Shown here in pieces: positions 63,001 through 64,000 of a stretch of 64,000 nucleotides of DNA. The stretch lies in NCBI RefSeq assembly GCF_947623445.1, contig NC_135245.1:18173501-18237500 (forward strand). The letters run 5' to 3'. The stretch comes from Clavelina lepadiformis (taxonomy: Eukaryota; Chordata; Ascidiacea; Aplousobranchia; Clavelinidae). Positions within the stretch are counted from its first letter, which is position 1, and every line of letters starts with the position of its first letter. The notes beneath the pieces are model-generated. The model worked only from the letters and a program-made list of their open reading frames with translations. It was not told the origin of the DNA and searched no databases. The position numbers and the translations under genes were made by a program.

Positions 63001-64000
63001 GACAGTTCGTCGAAACGCGATTACTACAATGGAGTGAAATGTTCTCTGAAACATTGACGTATGACAAACTCTATCATTTGTGAAACTTTCCCCAATCGCA
63101 CATTCTTATTTTACGATTTTTTGGAGTTGTGTGGCCAGATGTTTCGTGAACTTTGGTTATAACTACGACCTTGTGTTCTGCCACCACGTACAATACCACT
63201 TTTCCACACATCAGCTTAAAATATAAGATCCTCCATATATAGTCCAGGGATTCCGGAGTCAAGTCCTCAGTACATCGGAGCGTGGTGGCTGCCGTTCCTC
63301 ATCTTCGGAGTAATTACCTTCATCTTCGGCTTTCCGATACTCTTGTTTCCACGACAACTCCACGGAACAGAGGAAGTCCGAAAGAATCGAGAGAATGAGA
63401 TGCACCAGGATAAGGTGGCCAAGGAAGTTCAGACGAACGAAGACTTCGGAAAAAGGTAATTAGGGTCTAGATGATTGTTATCACTGAAGTTTTGGAAACG
63501 TCGCTTTCGCGATTTGAGGATTTCGAAAACTCGGTTTTATTTCAAGTCATTAAGAGGAAGTGGTTTAAAATAATAGTCTTTCCACCCTGTTCAAGATGCG
63601 CAGTTTTGTTCAGGATGCCACCATCTAATTCTTAAATATCATGTAGGCTGAAAGACTTCCCGAAATGTCTGCTCGTTATCTTGCGAAACCCGACGTACAT
63701 ATTTCTAACTCTTGGCGGCGTCATCGATGGAATGTTGCTCACAGGGCTTTCAACGTTCGGTCCGAAAATCTTGGAAGCCCTGTTTGGTCTGACGTCATCA
63801 TTCTCTGCAGTCTTACTCGGTTATTGACTTTTTTTGCCGTTTAGAAATGCTTCAAAAACTGTGAAGTTCAGTTTTCGATGACTTACTGCTGTGACATTAG
63901 CATGTGCATGCCCCGTCCCCGTCGCAGCATATCGCCATGACAGTTACGTTTCTTGCAGGGGCAATCGCTATTGTCGGAGGAGCGGGTGGACAGCTCGCTG
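60084..64000 (+). CDS. Organic anion transporter, SLCO/OATP family (3' end outside window)
   Basis: Eight exons in the window: 60084-60163, 60390-60521, 61110-61388, 61462-61577, 61810-61900, 63243-63455, 63647-63819 and 63959 to the end. All are in phase, giving about 375 of an expected 650-700 residues. The family moves amphipathic organic anions such as steroid conjugates, prostaglandins and thyroid hormone across the plasma membrane. Landmarks are the N-terminal TCGFEIGCVP, TM1-2 (LQGFIVNGLINASITTLETR, SSEAGLIASCYDIASCVSLL), YVGGRGHKPLWLG, QLLIGAGATPLYTLGVTYLD, the TM6 signature YIGAWWLPFL and NPTYIFLTLGGVIDGMLLTGLSTFGPK. The signature departs from the usual RW(I/V)GAWW.G(F/L)L: Gln-Tyr replaces Arg-Trp and Pro replaces Gly. 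The acceptor at 63241-63242 was chosen by phase. The paralogue cannot be named without the 3' half. Confidence 0.93.
62873..62918. repeat. 20-bp tandem repeat in an SLCO intron
   Basis: Two full copies of TCTCGGTGATTTACGAAATT, the second with two changes, and a partial third. Confidence 0.85.

Overview
The window looks like nuclear DNA of an ascidian tunicate, probably Ciona or a close relative. It is AT-rich, the genes are compact and split by GT-AG introns of about 50 to 1,500 bases, the gene set is chordate, and small non-autonomous DNA transposons lie in most gaps. This species call is an inference from gene content and style; no search was run. All exon models were built by hand from splice sites and reading phase, and every multi-exon model given at high confidence keeps phase at every junction.

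Left part (1-13.5 kb): DNAJC17 (minus, 3' end outside the window); a 2.2-kb non-autonomous DNA element with 77-bp terminal inverted repeats and an extra 60-bp perfect hairpin at its left end; a small secreted discoidin-domain protein (minus); and a deleted mariner transposon.

Middle (13.5-28.2 kb, plus): two tandem adhesion GPCR paralogues with GAIN/GPS and 7TM regions but unrecognised ectodomains, then a PRPP synthetase of the plant isozyme 3/4 type. The second GPCR has a 161-bp intron, absent from its paralogue, bounded by a 14-bp direct repeat; this looks like a recent intron gain.

Right-centre (29.6-49.2 kb): PPP1R15 (GADD34/CReP type, minus), preceded on the same strand by a two-exon 97-residue ORF that ends 17 bases before its start codon, which suggests a dicistronic unit or a long upstream ORF. 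A shared upstream region holds CRE and E-box sites. Next come a weak small plus-strand gene, CLP1 (minus), intronless SNRPD2 (minus), a block of inverted-repeat elements, and a GT31 beta-1,3-galactosyltransferase (minus).

Right end (53.3-64 kb, plus): malectin, then the 5' half of an SLCO/OATP transporter that runs off the window.

Most genes are independent housekeeping genes. Two loose themes are RNA processing (DNAJC17, CLP1, SNRPD2) and ER or secretory biology (PPP1R15, malectin, galactosyltransferase). Three hAT-type elements carry clean 8-bp target duplications. No LTR element, retrovirus-like copy, Polinton, CRISPR array, rRNA or tRNA gene was recognised.
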